From positions 806,984-870,983 of the forward strand of contig NZ_LMIU01000001.1 of assembly GCF_001428845.1 (NCBI RefSeq): a DNA stretch of 64,000 nt, given 5' to 3'. Shown piece after piece: positions 34,985-43,472 of the stretch. The stretch is from Achromobacter sp. Root83. Its GTDB lineage: Bacteria > Pseudomonadota > Gammaproteobacteria > Burkholderiales > Burkholderiaceae_B. The stretch's first letter is position 1; each line of letters begins with the position of its first letter. Under the pieces are notes generated by a model. It was given only the letters and a program-made list of their open reading frames with translations, searched no databases and was not told the DNA's origin. The position numbers and the translations under genes were made by a program.

Positions 34985-36109
34985 ATGCAACACGTTACAA
35001 AACCCCGCCGCAAGTTCATCTCTGGCGCTGCCGTCGCCGGGGCCGCGGCGCTTGGATTCCCCGCGGTCACCCGGGCGCAGAATGCACCCATCTCCTTCCG
35101 CTTCCAGAGCACCTGGCCCGCCAACGACATCTTCCACGAGTTCGCCCGCGACTACGCGACCAAGGTCAACGAGATGGCCGGCGGCCAGCTGAAGATCGAA
35201 GTGCTGCCCGCCGGCGCCGTGGTCAAGGCCTTCGACCTGCTGGATGCGGTGTCGGCCGGGACGCTGGACGGCGGCCACGGCGTGGTGGCCTACTGGTACG
35301 GAAAGAACACGGCGGTCGCGCTATGGGGCTCGGGGCCGTCGTTCGGAATGGACGCCAACATGCTGCTGGCCTGGCACGAGTACGGCGGCGGCAAGGAACT
35401 GCTGGTCGAGATCCAGAAAGCGATGGGGGTGAACGTGCAGTCCCTGATGTACGGGCCGATGCCGACGCAGCCGTTCGGCTGGTTCAAGCGGCCCGTCACC
35501 AAGGTCGAGGACGTCAAGGGCGTGAAGTTCCGCACGGTGGGGCTGGCCATCGACATGTACACGGCGATGGGCGCGGCGGTGAATGCGCTGCCCGGCGGCG
35601 AGATCGTGCCGGCACTGGATCGCGGGCTGCTGGACGGAGCGGAATTCAACAACTCGTCGTCGGATCTGGCGCTGGGCTTCCAGGATGTGTCCAAGATCTG
35701 CATGCTGCAGAGCTTCCACCAGAGCGCGGAACAATTCGAGGTGCTGTTCAACAAGACGAAGTACGACGCCTTGCCCCCGAACCTCAAGCACATCCTGAGC
35801 TATGCGGCGCAGGCGTGCAGCGCGGATATGTCCTGGAAGGCCGCGGACCGCTATTCGCAGGACTACATCAAGCTGCAGAAGGATCACAACGTCAAGTTCT
35901 ACAAGACGCCGGATGCGATCCTGCAGCAGCAGCTGAAGATCTGGGACGAAATGATCGCCAAGCGGTCGGCCGAGAATCCGCTCTTCAAGAAGGTGCTGGA
36001 CTCGCAACGGGCCTTCGCCGAGCGGGTGGGGCGCTGGCATGGTGATACGGCCGTCAATTTCCGCATGGCCTACAACCACTACTTCACGCGCAGCACCAAG
36101 CCGGCCTGA
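34985..36109 (+). CDS. TRAP transporter periplasmic binding protein (DctP family)
   Basis: A 374-residue DctP-type solute receptor. A Tat-like signal is present (KPRRKFISGAAVAGAAALG), then the mature protein PISFRFQSTWPANDIFHEFA. The ligand-site Arg is probably in GVKFRTVGLAIDMYTAMGAAV, and the hinge follows in VPALDRGLLDGAEFNNSSSD. The family (with the FRFQSTWP start) commonly binds mannitol/chloroaromatic-type or keto-acid ligands, but I cannot assign one here. It heads a three-gene operon with the membrane subunits; two perfect hairpins separate it from the permease genes. Confidence 0.94.
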   Translation: MQHVTKPRRKFISGAAVAGAAALGFPAVTRAQNAPISFRFQSTWPANDIFHEFARDYATKVNEMAGGQLKIEVLPAGAVVKAFDLLDAVSAGTLDGGHGVVAYWYGKNTAVALWGSGPSFGMDANMLLAWHEYGGGKELLVEIQKAMGVNVQSLMYGPMPTQPFGWFKRPVTKVEDVKGVKFRTVGLAIDMYTAMGAAVNALPGGEIVPALDRGLLDGAEFNNSSSDLALGFQDVSKICMLQSFHQSAEQFEVLFNKTKYDALPPNLKHILSYAAQACSADMSWKAADRYSQDYIKLQKDHNVKFYKTPDAILQQQLKIWDEMIAKRSAENPLFKKVLDSQRAFAERVGRWHGDTAVNFRMAYNHYFTRSTKPA

Positions 36110-36127
36110 CGCAATCCTCCGTTGTGC

Positions 36128-36203
36128 CCGCGCGCCGTGGACCCGGCGCGCGGCGCCTCGCCATGCGTCTAGGGCCCCGCGCGTTCAGCGCGGTGTGGCC
36201 CTA
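36128..36203 (+). promoter_or_regulatory. Two intercistronic hairpins between TRAP receptor and permease genes
   Basis: The first has 10-base arms CCGCGCGCCG (36128-36137) and CGGCGCGCGG (36144-36153) with a 6-base loop. The second has TAGGGCC (36170-36176) with GGCCCTA (36197-36203) outside and CCGCGC/GCGCGG inside. Such stem-loops often stabilise or partially terminate the message so that the receptor is made in excess over the permease. Confidence 0.6.
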
Positions 36204-36217
36204 AACCGGGACCTTCG

Positions 36218-36841
36218 ATGATCCGAATCGTACGCTTCATAGACCGCATTTCCACTTTCGTCGGCAAGACCTTCGCCTGGTTGATCGTGGTGCTGACGCT
36301 GCATGTGTGCTGGGAAGTCGCGGCCCGCTACATCCTGAACCAGCCCAGCGCCTGGGCCTTCGACCTTCAGATGATGTACTACGGCATCCTGTTCATGATG
36401 GCGGGCGCCTATACGCTGGCCAAGAACGGGCATGTGCGCGGGGACATCCTGTATGGGTTCCTGCCGCCGCGGGTGCAGGCCGGGCTCGACCTGGTTCTCT
36501 TCATCGTGTTTTTCTTTCCGGGCGTGATCGCGCTGGTGTGGGCGGGCTGGTACTACGCCGGCTACTCCATCGCCATCCGTGAACATTCCTCGCTGATGGC
36601 CGATGGGCCGCCCATCTATCCATTCAAGGCTTTCATCCCGATCGCTGGCGCGGTCCTGCTGCTGCAGGGCGTGGCCGAGGTCCTGCGATGCATACTCTGC
36701 CTGCGCCAGGGGGCGTGGCCGTCGCGCGAAGAGGACGTCGAGGAAGTGGACGTCGACAAGCTCAAGAAGATGGTGCATGTCAAGGACGAAGACATCGCCC
36801 AGCTCGACCGCTACGTCAACCCCGGGGAGCCCCAGCGATGA
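36218..36841 (+). CDS. TRAP transporter small permease (DctQ family)
   Basis: A 207-residue inner-membrane protein with four helices: TFAWLIVVLTLHVCWEVAAR, LQMMYYGILFMMAGAYTLA, VLFIVFFFPGVIALVWAGWY and FIPIAGAVLLLQGVAEVLR. The motif NQPSAWAFDLQMM and the AYTLAKNGHVRGDILY block are typical of DctQ. A hydrophilic C-terminal extension (about 165-207) rich in Glu, Asp and Lys is longer than in most members. It overlaps the large permease gene by four bases (ATGA). Confidence 0.93.
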   Translation: MIRIVRFIDRISTFVGKTFAWLIVVLTLHVCWEVAARYILNQPSAWAFDLQMMYYGILFMMAGAYTLAKNGHVRGDILYGFLPPRVQAGLDLVLFIVFFFPGVIALVWAGWYYAGYSIAIREHSSLMADGPPIYPFKAFIPIAGAVLLLQGVAEVLRCILCLRQGAWPSREEDVEEVDVDKLKKMVHVKDEDIAQLDRYVNPGEPQR

Positions 36842-38808
36842 AGATTCACAAGGCGTTGTGGTTTGGCCTGTCGTGCATTGCGATCGTGGTGTTGATGATT
36901 GCGTTCCTGACGCCCTGGGACCATCTCACCACCGGCCATATCGGCCTGTTGATGCTGGCGCTGATCGTCGTCGCCATCATGCTGGGGTTTCCGACGGCCT
37001 TCACGCTGATGGGCATGGGGGTGCTGTTCACCTTCCTGGCGTACTACATGCAGAGTTCCGATCCGGGCCGTTCGATCGGGCAGACGCTGGACCTGATGGT
37101 GCAGCGCACGTACGCCACCATGACGAACGATTCGCTGATCTCGATACCCCTGTTCGTCTTCATGGGGTATCTGGTCGAACGCGCCAACCTGATCGAAAAG
37201 CTGTTCAGGTCGATGCACCTGGCGCTGGCGCGCCTGCCCGGCGCCCTGGCGGTGGCGACGCTGGCGACCTGCGCGATCTTCGCCACGGCGACGGGGATCG
37301 TCGGCGCGGTGGTGACGCTGATGGGCCTGCTGGCCATGCCCGCCATGCTGAAGGCGGGGTACAGCGTGCGCCTGACGGCCGGTTCCATCACGGCCGGCGG
37401 CTGCCTGGGAATCCTGTTGCCGCCGTCGGTGATGCTGATCGTGTATGGCGCCACCACGGGCGTGTCGGTGGTGCAGCTGTATGCCGGCGCGCTGTTCCCC
37501 GGCATCATGCTGGCCTTGCTCTACATGCTTTACGTGATCATCGTGGCCAAGCTGCGTCCCGACATGGCGCCGCCGCTGCCCATGGAGGAGCGCGGCGTAC
37601 CGCTGTCGCCCGAGTCCACCGTGCTGGCGGCGGGTCCGTACACGCGCGCCGTGTCCGGCATGCTGGCGGCCATGTTCAAAGGCAGACGCAACAGCGGGGT
37701 GGCGTTCGGTTTTCTGATGCGCAACATGACGCTGGCGCTGGCGCCGCTGGCGGTCACTTTGCTGATGCTGGCCGTGGTGCACCATGCACTGACGCGGCCG
37801 GTGGTGGAATACGAAATCCCAGCCGAACTGATGCTGGGTAGCGGCGGCTTCGATTCAGAGCTGAGCGAGCCGCCCGCCGGCGGCCTGAGCGAGCCGCCGT
37901 CGAATGAGCTGGCCGAGCCGCCGTCCACCGGACCCGCCGCGGCGGGAGGCTTGAGCGAGCCGCCCGGGACGCCGTCCGCAGCACCCGCCGCGCCCGCCAC
38001 ACCCGCCGGCACGCCAGCGCCGGCCGAAGCGCCCGCGGCCCCCGACGGCACCCGCGCCGCGCCCACCGGGTTCTGGATATTCGCGGGCATCTGCGCGGTG
38101 ATGCTGGCCGTGTTCTACGCGGCGTTGACGTGGGCGCGCCTGGAAATCTTCAAGATGCTGATGGCCTCGTTCTTTCCGCTCGCGGTGATGATCGCCGCCG
38201 TGCTGGGATCGATCGGCTTCGGCCTAGCCACCCCCAGCGAGGCGGCCGCCATGGGCGCCATGGGGGGCGCGCTGCTGGCGCTGGCCTACCGCCGCCTGAA
38301 CCTGCCGGTGCTGCGGGAATCGGTATTCCTGACCGCCAAGACCAGCGCGATGGTGTGCTGGCTGTTCGTCGGGTCGTCGATCTTCTCCGCGGCCTTCGCG
38401 CTGCTGGGCGGCCAGCGCATCATCGAAGAATGGGTGCTGTCGCTGGGCCTGACGCAGATCCAGTTCCTGCTGCTGGCGCAGGCCATCATCTTCCTGCTGG
38501 GCTGGCCGCTGGAGTGGACCGAGATCATCGTGATCTTCATGCCGATCTTCGTGCCGCTGCTGAACACGTTCGGGATCGACCCGCTGTTCTTCGGCCTGCT
38601 GGTGGCGCTGAACCTGCAGACGGCGTTCCTGTCCCCGCCGGTGGCCATGTCCGCCTTCTACCTGAAGGGCGTATCGCCGCCGCATGTGACGCTGAACCAG
38701 ATCTTCCTGGGCATGATGCCGTTCATGGGGATCCAGGTGGTGGCGATCTTCCTGCTGTACATGTTCCCGGCGATCGGAATGTGGCTGCCGACGGTGCTGT
38801 ACCGCTGA
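36838..38808 (+). CDS. TRAP transporter large permease (DctM family) with a repetitive insert
   Basis: A 656-residue inner-membrane permease, against about 430 for classical DctM. The N-terminal half shows LGFPTAFTLMGMGVLFTF, SLISIPLFVFMGYLVERANL, the core ATATGIVGAVVTLMGLLAMP and AGGCLGILLPPSVMLIVYG. The C-terminal half has GLATPSEAAAMGAMGGALLA and NLQTAFLSPPVAMSAFYL. Between them, about residues 250-430, lie an extra helix and a hydrophilic linker with four SEPP/AEPP repeats and a Pro/Ala run. Transport is Na+- or H+-driven with the DctP-type receptor. The start at 36838 overlaps DctQ. Confidence 0.93.
   Translation: MKIHKALWFGLSCIAIVVLMIAFLTPWDHLTTGHIGLLMLALIVVAIMLGFPTAFTLMGMGVLFTFLAYYMQSSDPGRSIGQTLDLMVQRTYATMTNDSLISIPLFVFMGYLVERANLIEKLFRSMHLALARLPGALAVATLATCAIFATATGIVGAVVTLMGLLAMPAMLKAGYSVRLTAGSITAGGCLGILLPPSVMLIVYGATTGVSVVQLYAGALFPGIMLALLYMLYVIIVAKLRPDMAPPLPMEERGVPLSPESTVLAAGPYTRAVSGMLAAMFKGRRNSGVAFGFLMRNMTLALAPLAVTLLMLAVVHHALTRPVVEYEIPAELMLGSGGFDSELSEPPAGGLSEPPSNELAEPPSTGPAAAGGLSEPPGTPSAAPAAPATPAGTPAPAEAPAAPDGTRAAPTGFWIFAGICAVMLAVFYAALTWARLEIFKMLMASFFPLAVMIAAVLGSIGFGLATPSEAAAMGAMGGALLALAYRRLNLPVLRESVFLTAKTSAMVCWLFVGSSIFSAAFALLGGQRIIEEWVLSLGLTQIQFLLLAQAIIFLLGWPLEWTEIIVIFMPIFVPLLNTFGIDPLFFGLLVALNLQTAFLSPPVAMSAFYLKGVSPPHVTLNQIFLGMMPFMGIQVVAIFLLYMFPAIGMWLPTVLYR
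37855..38045 (+). repeat. 24-bp SEPP-encoding repeats in the TRAP permease gene
   Basis: CTGAGCGAGCCGCC or a near copy occurs at about 37861, 37885, 37909 (CTGGCC variant) and 37951, giving LSEPP, LSEPP, LAEPP and LSEPP. A Pro/Ala/Thr-rich run follows to about residue 403. The repeat keeps frame. Confidence 0.75.
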
Positions 38809-38826
38809 AGCCGGTCCGCTGACCGC

Positions 38827-39354
38827 TCACTTTTCCCGGGGCTCAGCTGAGCGGACGGGGCGGTGAGCGGGGCGCGGCAGCACATAGGCTTCGGTGGGGC
38901 GGCCATAGTGTTCTTCCATGCCGGCAAAGGCGAAGCCCAGCTTTTGCAGGACTCGCTTCGAGGCCGCGTTGCCGGGCCAGACGATGGCAACCAATTCGGG
39001 GACGTCGAGCGTACCCCATGCGTAGTCGCAAAGCGCGGTGGCGGCCTCGGTGGCGCGGCCTTGACCCCAGGCGTCGCGGCACAGGCGATAGGCGAGCTGG
39101 ATCCGGCCGGTGTTTTCGAGTGGCGTCAAACTGATCCAGCCCAAGGCCTTGCCATCTACCGCGATGGCCCAGTGGCCCAAGTCCGTCAACGGCTCGGCCA
39201 GCCATTCCAGCAATTCCTGCCGGCGCGCCTCGTCGGCGGTTTTCACACCGGTGCTGTGACGCATGACTTCGGGGTCGGATTCCATGGCGAGCATCATGGA
39301 AACGTCGGCCTCCCGAAGGCGGCGCAATATCACACGAGGGCGGGCATTGGGCAT
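38827..39354 (-). CDS. GNAT family N-acetyltransferase (RimJ/RimL-like)
   Basis: A 175-residue acetyltransferase using acetyl-CoA. The fold starts RVILRRLREADVSMMLAME, the acetyl-CoA loop is around RDAWGQGRATEAATALCDYA, and VWPGNAASKRVLQKLGF is the conserved RimJ/RimL ending. Substrate unknown; family members modify ribosomal protein N-termini, antibiotics or amino acids. It is convergent with the TRAP operon and divergent from the MarR gene. Confidence 0.9.
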   Translation of the reverse strand: MPNARPRVILRRLREADVSMMLAMESDPEVMRHSTGVKTADEARRQELLEWLAEPLTDLGHWAIAVDGKALGWISLTPLENTGRIQLAYRLCRDAWGQGRATEAATALCDYAWGTLDVPELVAIVWPGNAASKRVLQKLGFAFAGMEEHYGRPTEAYVLPRPAHRPVRSAEPREK

Positions 39355-39480
39355 GGCAAGTGTCGTTCGGAATGGGCCGGAACCGATGATACCGGGTCCA
39401 GCGAGGGGCTTGCGTCTTAATAGTTAGCCGCCATACTATATGGCGCTTAATCAACCTGTTGCCACCGGTTCACACCTCAT

Positions 39481-40011
39481 ATGCCCCTGGTACCGCAAAT
39501 GCTGGAACCCAAACATGATGCCTTGCTGACCGAAGCATCGCGCCGCGGTTTGCCCGACGCGGACGGGATACGGCTGTGTTTCCAGGTGCTGGCGCTGGCG
39601 CGGTCCATCGACCGCGATTGCGCCGCGCGGCTGGCGCCGCGGCAATTGTCGGAAGGAAAATTCGTGCTCCTGTTCCTGCTGCACGAGCAGCCGCAAGGCT
39701 TGCCGCCCCATGTGCTGGCCGAGCGGGCCGGTGTGACGCGCGCGACGATCACGGGGTTGCTGGACGGGCTGGAGCGGGACGGGTTCGTGTTGCGCCAGGC
39801 CGGTCAGGAAGACCGCCGCAGGATCGCCGTGACGCTGACCGCCAAAGGCAAGACGGCGGCGGCGCGGCTGTTCAAGGAACACACGGCTTGGATCGGCACT
39901 TTGTTCCAGGGCTTGAGCAGCGCGGATCAACGCCAACTGGGCGACTTGCTGACGCGGGTGTGGCGCGCCACCAATGCGGGCCGCGCGGCAACGGCGGGGA
40001 GGGGACAATGA
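39481..40011 (+). CDS. MarR-family transcriptional regulator
   Basis: A 176-residue winged-helix regulator. The DNA-binding core is VLAERAGVTRATITGLLDGLERDGFVLR, with the wing QEDRRRIAVTLTAKGK; helices at both ends form the dimer interface. It may respond to a small aromatic or to DNA damage; the AlkD-like gene overlaps its stop by four bases (ATGA), so the two are one operon and it probably represses itself. The 126-base spacer to the divergent GNAT gene contains AT-rich sequence near 39420-39450 that suits an operator. Confidence 0.9.
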   Translation: MPLVPQMLEPKHDALLTEASRRGLPDADGIRLCFQVLALARSIDRDCAARLAPRQLSEGKFVLLFLLHEQPQGLPPHVLAERAGVTRATITGLLDGLERDGFVLRQAGQEDRRRIAVTLTAKGKTAAARLFKEHTAWIGTLFQGLSSADQRQLGDLLTRVWRATNAGRAATAGRGQ

Positions 40012-40805
40012 GCAAAGCCAGCGGCAAGCATGCCCCGGTCTCCGCCAAGCCGGCCGGGCGCGGCGTGAAGGACATCGGCGCGGCGCGCCTTGCCGCTTTG
40101 AACGCGGGCGACCCGGCCACGACACTGACGGAATGCCTGGCGGTGGACTTCGCGGCGCTGATGCACGCGGCGGCGCCGCGCGTGGGCGCGCAGGCCGTGG
40201 CGGCAATGCGGGCCGAGGCCGCCGCCGGGATCTCCCGGCGCATGGCGCTGGCGGCCCGGATTCTGCTCGATCGCCTGGGGCCCGGGGCGCTTGCGGAATT
40301 GCAGGCGCACGGCTCGGACACGGTGCGCGGCTGGGCCTGCTTCATGGTCGGGGCATTGCCCGGCCTGTCGGTGCAGGCGCGTCTGGACCTGATCCGCCCC
40401 TTGGCCGACGACGCGCATTTCGGCGTGCGCGAATGGGCCTGGCTGGCGGTCCGGCCGCAATTGGCGGCGGAACTGGATACCTCGGTGAAGCGCCTGCGTC
40501 CCTGGACGAACGACCCGTCCGAGCGGGTGCGGCGATTTGCCAGCGAGTCCCTGCGTCCGCGCGGCGTGTGGTGCGCGCACATCGCGGCGCTGAAGGCGGA
40601 CCCCGCGATCGCGCTGCCGCTGCTGGAACCGCTGCGCGCGGACCCCGCCGCCTATGTGCAGGATTCCGTGGCCAACTGGCTCAACGACGCCAGCAAGGAC
40701 CAGCCGGACTGGGTGCGCGAGGTCTGCGCGCGCTGGCTGGCGGGCCAGCCCGCCGTGCCAACCGAACGCATCTGCAAGCGCGCGTTGCGTTCGATCGGCG
40801 CCTGA
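40008..40805 (+). CDS. HEAT-repeat DNA alkylation repair (AlkD-like) protein
   Basis: A 265-residue all-helical protein of the AlkD/HEAT family, probably binding damaged DNA. The N-terminus is basic and disordered (MSKASGKHAPVSAKPAGRG). Repeats of the form VRGWACFMVGAL, VREWAWLAVRPQL, VRRFASESLRPRG and VQDSVANWLNDASKD are spaced about 35 residues apart; WVREVCARWL follows. The Asp and Trp/Arg residues lining the AlkD groove look partly present (REWAW, RRFASES), but I cannot confirm glycosylase activity. Overlaps the MarR gene; GGGGAGGGGACA precedes the ATG. Confidence 0.85.
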   Translation: MSKASGKHAPVSAKPAGRGVKDIGAARLAALNAGDPATTLTECLAVDFAALMHAAAPRVGAQAVAAMRAEAAAGISRRMALAARILLDRLGPGALAELQAHGSDTVRGWACFMVGALPGLSVQARLDLIRPLADDAHFGVREWAWLAVRPQLAAELDTSVKRLRPWTNDPSERVRRFASESLRPRGVWCAHIAALKADPAIALPLLEPLRADPAAYVQDSVANWLNDASKDQPDWVREVCARWLAGQPAVPTERICKRALRSIGA

Positions 40806-40827
40806 TCAGCCCGGCGAACGGGCCGCC

Positions 40828-41577
40828 CTAGAGCTGGCTCATCCCGCCGTCCACGATGATCTCCGTGCCTACGATGAAGGCGGATTCCCGGGCGGCCAGA
40901 TGCAGCACGGTGGCCGCGATTTCCTGCGGCGTGCCGAAGCGGCCCAGCGGCACCTGCGCCTGGATGCTCGCGGCGGTCTTCTCCAGCTTTTCGGGGTCCA
41001 GGCCCAGTTTTTCGTAGATCGGCGTGGCGACCGGACCGGGGCTGACGACATTGACCCGGATGCCGCGCGGCAGCAGTTCGGCGGACAAGGTCTTGGCCAG
41101 CGAGATCAGCGCGGCCTTGCTGGCGCTGTAGATGGACGACGCAGGCATGCCGATGTGGGCGTTGATGGAACCGTTCAGCACGATGGACGCACCCTCGTTC
41201 AGCAGCGGATCCAGCGCCTGAAGCTGGAAGAACACGCCCTTGATGTTGGTGTTGAAGGTCTGGTCCCACAGGTCCTCGGTGGCCTCGGACAGCGTCGCGA
41301 ACTTGGCGATGCCCGCGTTGATGAAGACGGCATCCAGGCGCACGCCGGCCGCGGTGAGCGTGTCGGCCAGCGCGGCGGCGGCCCCCGGGGCGCCGGCGAT
41401 GTTCTGGACGGCCAGGGCATTGGGACCCAGCGTGGCGCGGGTCTTTTCCAGCGCGGCGCCGTCGCGCCCGGTGATGATGACGCGGGCGCCTTCGGCGGCG
41501 AAGGCCGCGGCGGCGGCCAGGCCGATGCCGCTGGTGCCGCCGGTGACCAGGACGGTCTTCTGTTCAAAACGGTTCAT
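40828..41577 (-). CDS. SDR-family oxidoreductase
   Basis: A 249-residue classical short-chain dehydrogenase/reductase. The cofactor motif is VLVTGGTSGIGLAAAAAFAAE (TGxxxGIG); ITGRD after strand 2 suggests NADP preference. The active site shows NAG (INAGIAK), Ser in VLNGSINAH and the YxxxK in SIYSASKAAL, all intact. It ends VDGGMSQL. Substrate unknown. It is divergent from a LysR gene that carries an internal stop, so its regulation may now be altered. Confidence 0.92.
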   Translation of the reverse strand: MNRFEQKTVLVTGGTSGIGLAAAAAFAAEGARVIITGRDGAALEKTRATLGPNALAVQNIAGAPGAAAALADTLTAAGVRLDAVFINAGIAKFATLSEATEDLWDQTFNTNIKGVFFQLQALDPLLNEGASIVLNGSINAHIGMPASSIYSASKAALISLAKTLSAELLPRGIRVNVVSPGPVATPIYEKLGLDPEKLEKTAASIQAQVPLGRFGTPQEIAATVLHLAARESAFIVGTEIIVDGGMSQL

Positions 41578-41679
41578 GATGGTTCCTTTTGGGGTTGGGC
41601 TTCACATGTAGCCATGGTGCGCCTGGCCCGGCGCTTTGTCGTACGATCTTTCGCAAGAACACGTTCGAAGGAATTGCAC

Positions 41680-42597
41680 ATGTTGAGCCCGAATGAGCTG
41701 GCGCTATTGGAAGCCATCCGCGACAGCGGCAGCCTGTCGCGCGCGGCCGCCAAGCTGGGCAAGGCGCCTTCCTCGGTGTCGCACGCCGCCCGGCAACTGG
41801 AGGAGCGGTTCGATGCCTTGCTCTTCGACCGCCGCCGCTACCGGCTGCAACTGACGCCCGCCGGCCGGCTGCTGGCCGAAGAGGCCGGGCGGCTGATGCT
41901 GGACGTATCCCGGCTGACGCAGCGCGTGCGGCAGGTGGCCAGCGGCTGGGAAGACCGGCTGCATATCGTCAGCGACGAGATCCTGGAATTCGAGTTCATG
42001 GCGCCGCTGATCCAGGACTTCGACAAACTGGATTCGGGTGTGACCCTGCGCTTCACGCACGAAGTGCTGGGCGGCACCTGGGAAGCCTTGCGCGAGGGCC
42101 GGGCCGACCTGATCGTGGGCGCCACGAACGAACCCCAGACCATGCCGAACCTGTAATGGGCAGAACTGGGCGCGATGGAATGGCTCTTCGCCGTCTCGCC
42201 GCGCCATCCGCTGGCCAAGGTGAAAACGCCGCTGCGGCAAGACCAGATCCAGCAGCATCGCGCCGTGGTGGTGGCCGATACGGCGCGGGGCGCCGCGCTG
42301 CGGGGCTATGGCCGGGTGGGCGGTCAAGCCGCCCTGGCCGTGCCCAGCATGCGCGCCAAGATCCTGGCGCAGCGCGAGGGCCTGGGCGTGGGATGGGTGC
42401 CGCGCCATCGCGCGGCGTCCTTGCTGGCGCGCGGCGAACTGGTGGAGAAGGCCACCGAGACGCCGCGCGAGCCGAACCTGCTGTACCTGGCGTGGCGCGG
42501 CGACCACGAGGGGCGCGCGCTGCAATGGTGGCTGGACCAGTTGCGCCAGCCCAGGATGGCGAAAGCCTTGCTGCGCGGCGTGGATGCGTTCAGGTAG
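41680..42597 (+). pseudogene. LysR-family regulator interrupted by an in-frame stop
   Basis: A 305-codon LysR gene with TAA at 42154-42156, codon 159. Before it: MLSPNELALLEAIRDSGSLS, the HTH segment APSSVSHAARQLEERF, and the first half of the effector domain to EPQTMPNL. After it, in the same frame, WAELGAMEWLFAVSPRHPLAKV and on to WWLDQLRQPRMAKALLRGV, a normal LysR second half. A CAA-to-TAA change (Gln) would explain it. The fragment 42175-42597 alone lacks a DNA-binding domain. It is divergent from the SDR gene it probably controlled. Confidence 0.85.
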
Positions 42598-42671
42598 CGC
42601 CGGCCGTAGATGTTGCTATCGTCGTGCATGGAAGTGAGCAAACAAGAGACCTATCGGTCCAAAGGACAGGC

Positions 42672-43472
42672 ATGGAAGAGACTACGCAGGAAACTCCCCT
42701 GAACTGGGCGTCGCTGGTCGACGATCTGAACAAGCTGCTGCGCCTGAAGACCACGGTCATCGGCATGAAGCTCTACGAACACGAGGCCGACATGGCCGGG
42801 GTGAAGGGCCTGCGGCGGCCGCAGGCCACCCACACCACCGACCAGATCGTGGGCATGGCGGCGCGGCTGGGCTGGACGGTGGGCATCACCGGCGACGATC
42901 TGGTCGGCTCGCAGTGCCGCGCCGTGATCGGGCTGGGGCCGCAGGACGAGGCCTGGAAGAGCGGCCGAGACTACGTGGGCGTGTGGCACGCCACGGAAGC
43001 GGACGCGCGCGCCCGCCAGCAGGCCCTGTCCTGTGTGCCCGCGGGCAAGTACCGGGCGATGGTGGTGTCGCCGCTGGCGTCGGGCCGGCTCGACCCGCCG
43101 GATATCTGCCTGGTGTATGCGACGCCCGGCCAGATGATCATCCTGATCAACGGCCTGCAATGGAAAAACTACCGGCGCTTTGACTGGAGCGTGGTGGGCG
43201 AGACGGCCTGCGCGGATTCCTGGGGGCGGGCGCTGGCCACGGGCGAACCCAGCCTGTCCTTGCCCTGTTTCGCCGAGCGCCGCTATGGCGGCGTGCCCGA
43301 CGAAGAGATGCTGATGGCGCTGCCGCCGCGCTATCTGCCGATTGCGATCGAGGGCATGAAGGCCTTGTCGGCCAATGGACTGCGCTATCCCATCGCGCCC
43401 TACGGCATCCAGAACGACGTGCGGGCGGGCATGGGCGTGAGCTACGCGCAGCCGCCCAAGGCTCAGGGCTGA
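42672..43472 (+). CDS. DUF169 family protein
   Basis: A 266-residue protein of the DUF169 type, function unknown. It begins MEETTQETPLNWASLVDDLN; TTVIGMKLYE matches the family's short conserved opening, and later blocks include CRAVIGLGP, KYRAMVVSPLASG, DICLVYATPGQMIILINGLQW and the ending RYPIAPYGIQNDVRAG. Cysteines are present (in SQCRAV, LSCVPAG and ETACADS), but no clear metal site. No signal peptide. The start at 42672 follows AAAGGACAGG. Its end overlaps the convergent LysR gene by 10 bases. Confidence 0.82.
   Translation: MEETTQETPLNWASLVDDLNKLLRLKTTVIGMKLYEHEADMAGVKGLRRPQATHTTDQIVGMAARLGWTVGITGDDLVGSQCRAVIGLGPQDEAWKSGRDYVGVWHATEADARARQQALSCVPAGKYRAMVVSPLASGRLDPPDICLVYATPGQMIILINGLQWKNYRRFDWSVVGETACADSWGRALATGEPSLSLPCFAERRYGGVPDEEMLMALPPRYLPIAIEGMKALSANGLRYPIAPYGIQNDVRAGMGVSYAQPPKAQG

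Noticed and set aside
42175..42597. Separate small gene downstream of the broken LysR
   Set aside because: It is in the same frame as the upstream half and continues the LysR fold exactly, so it is the second half of one gene.
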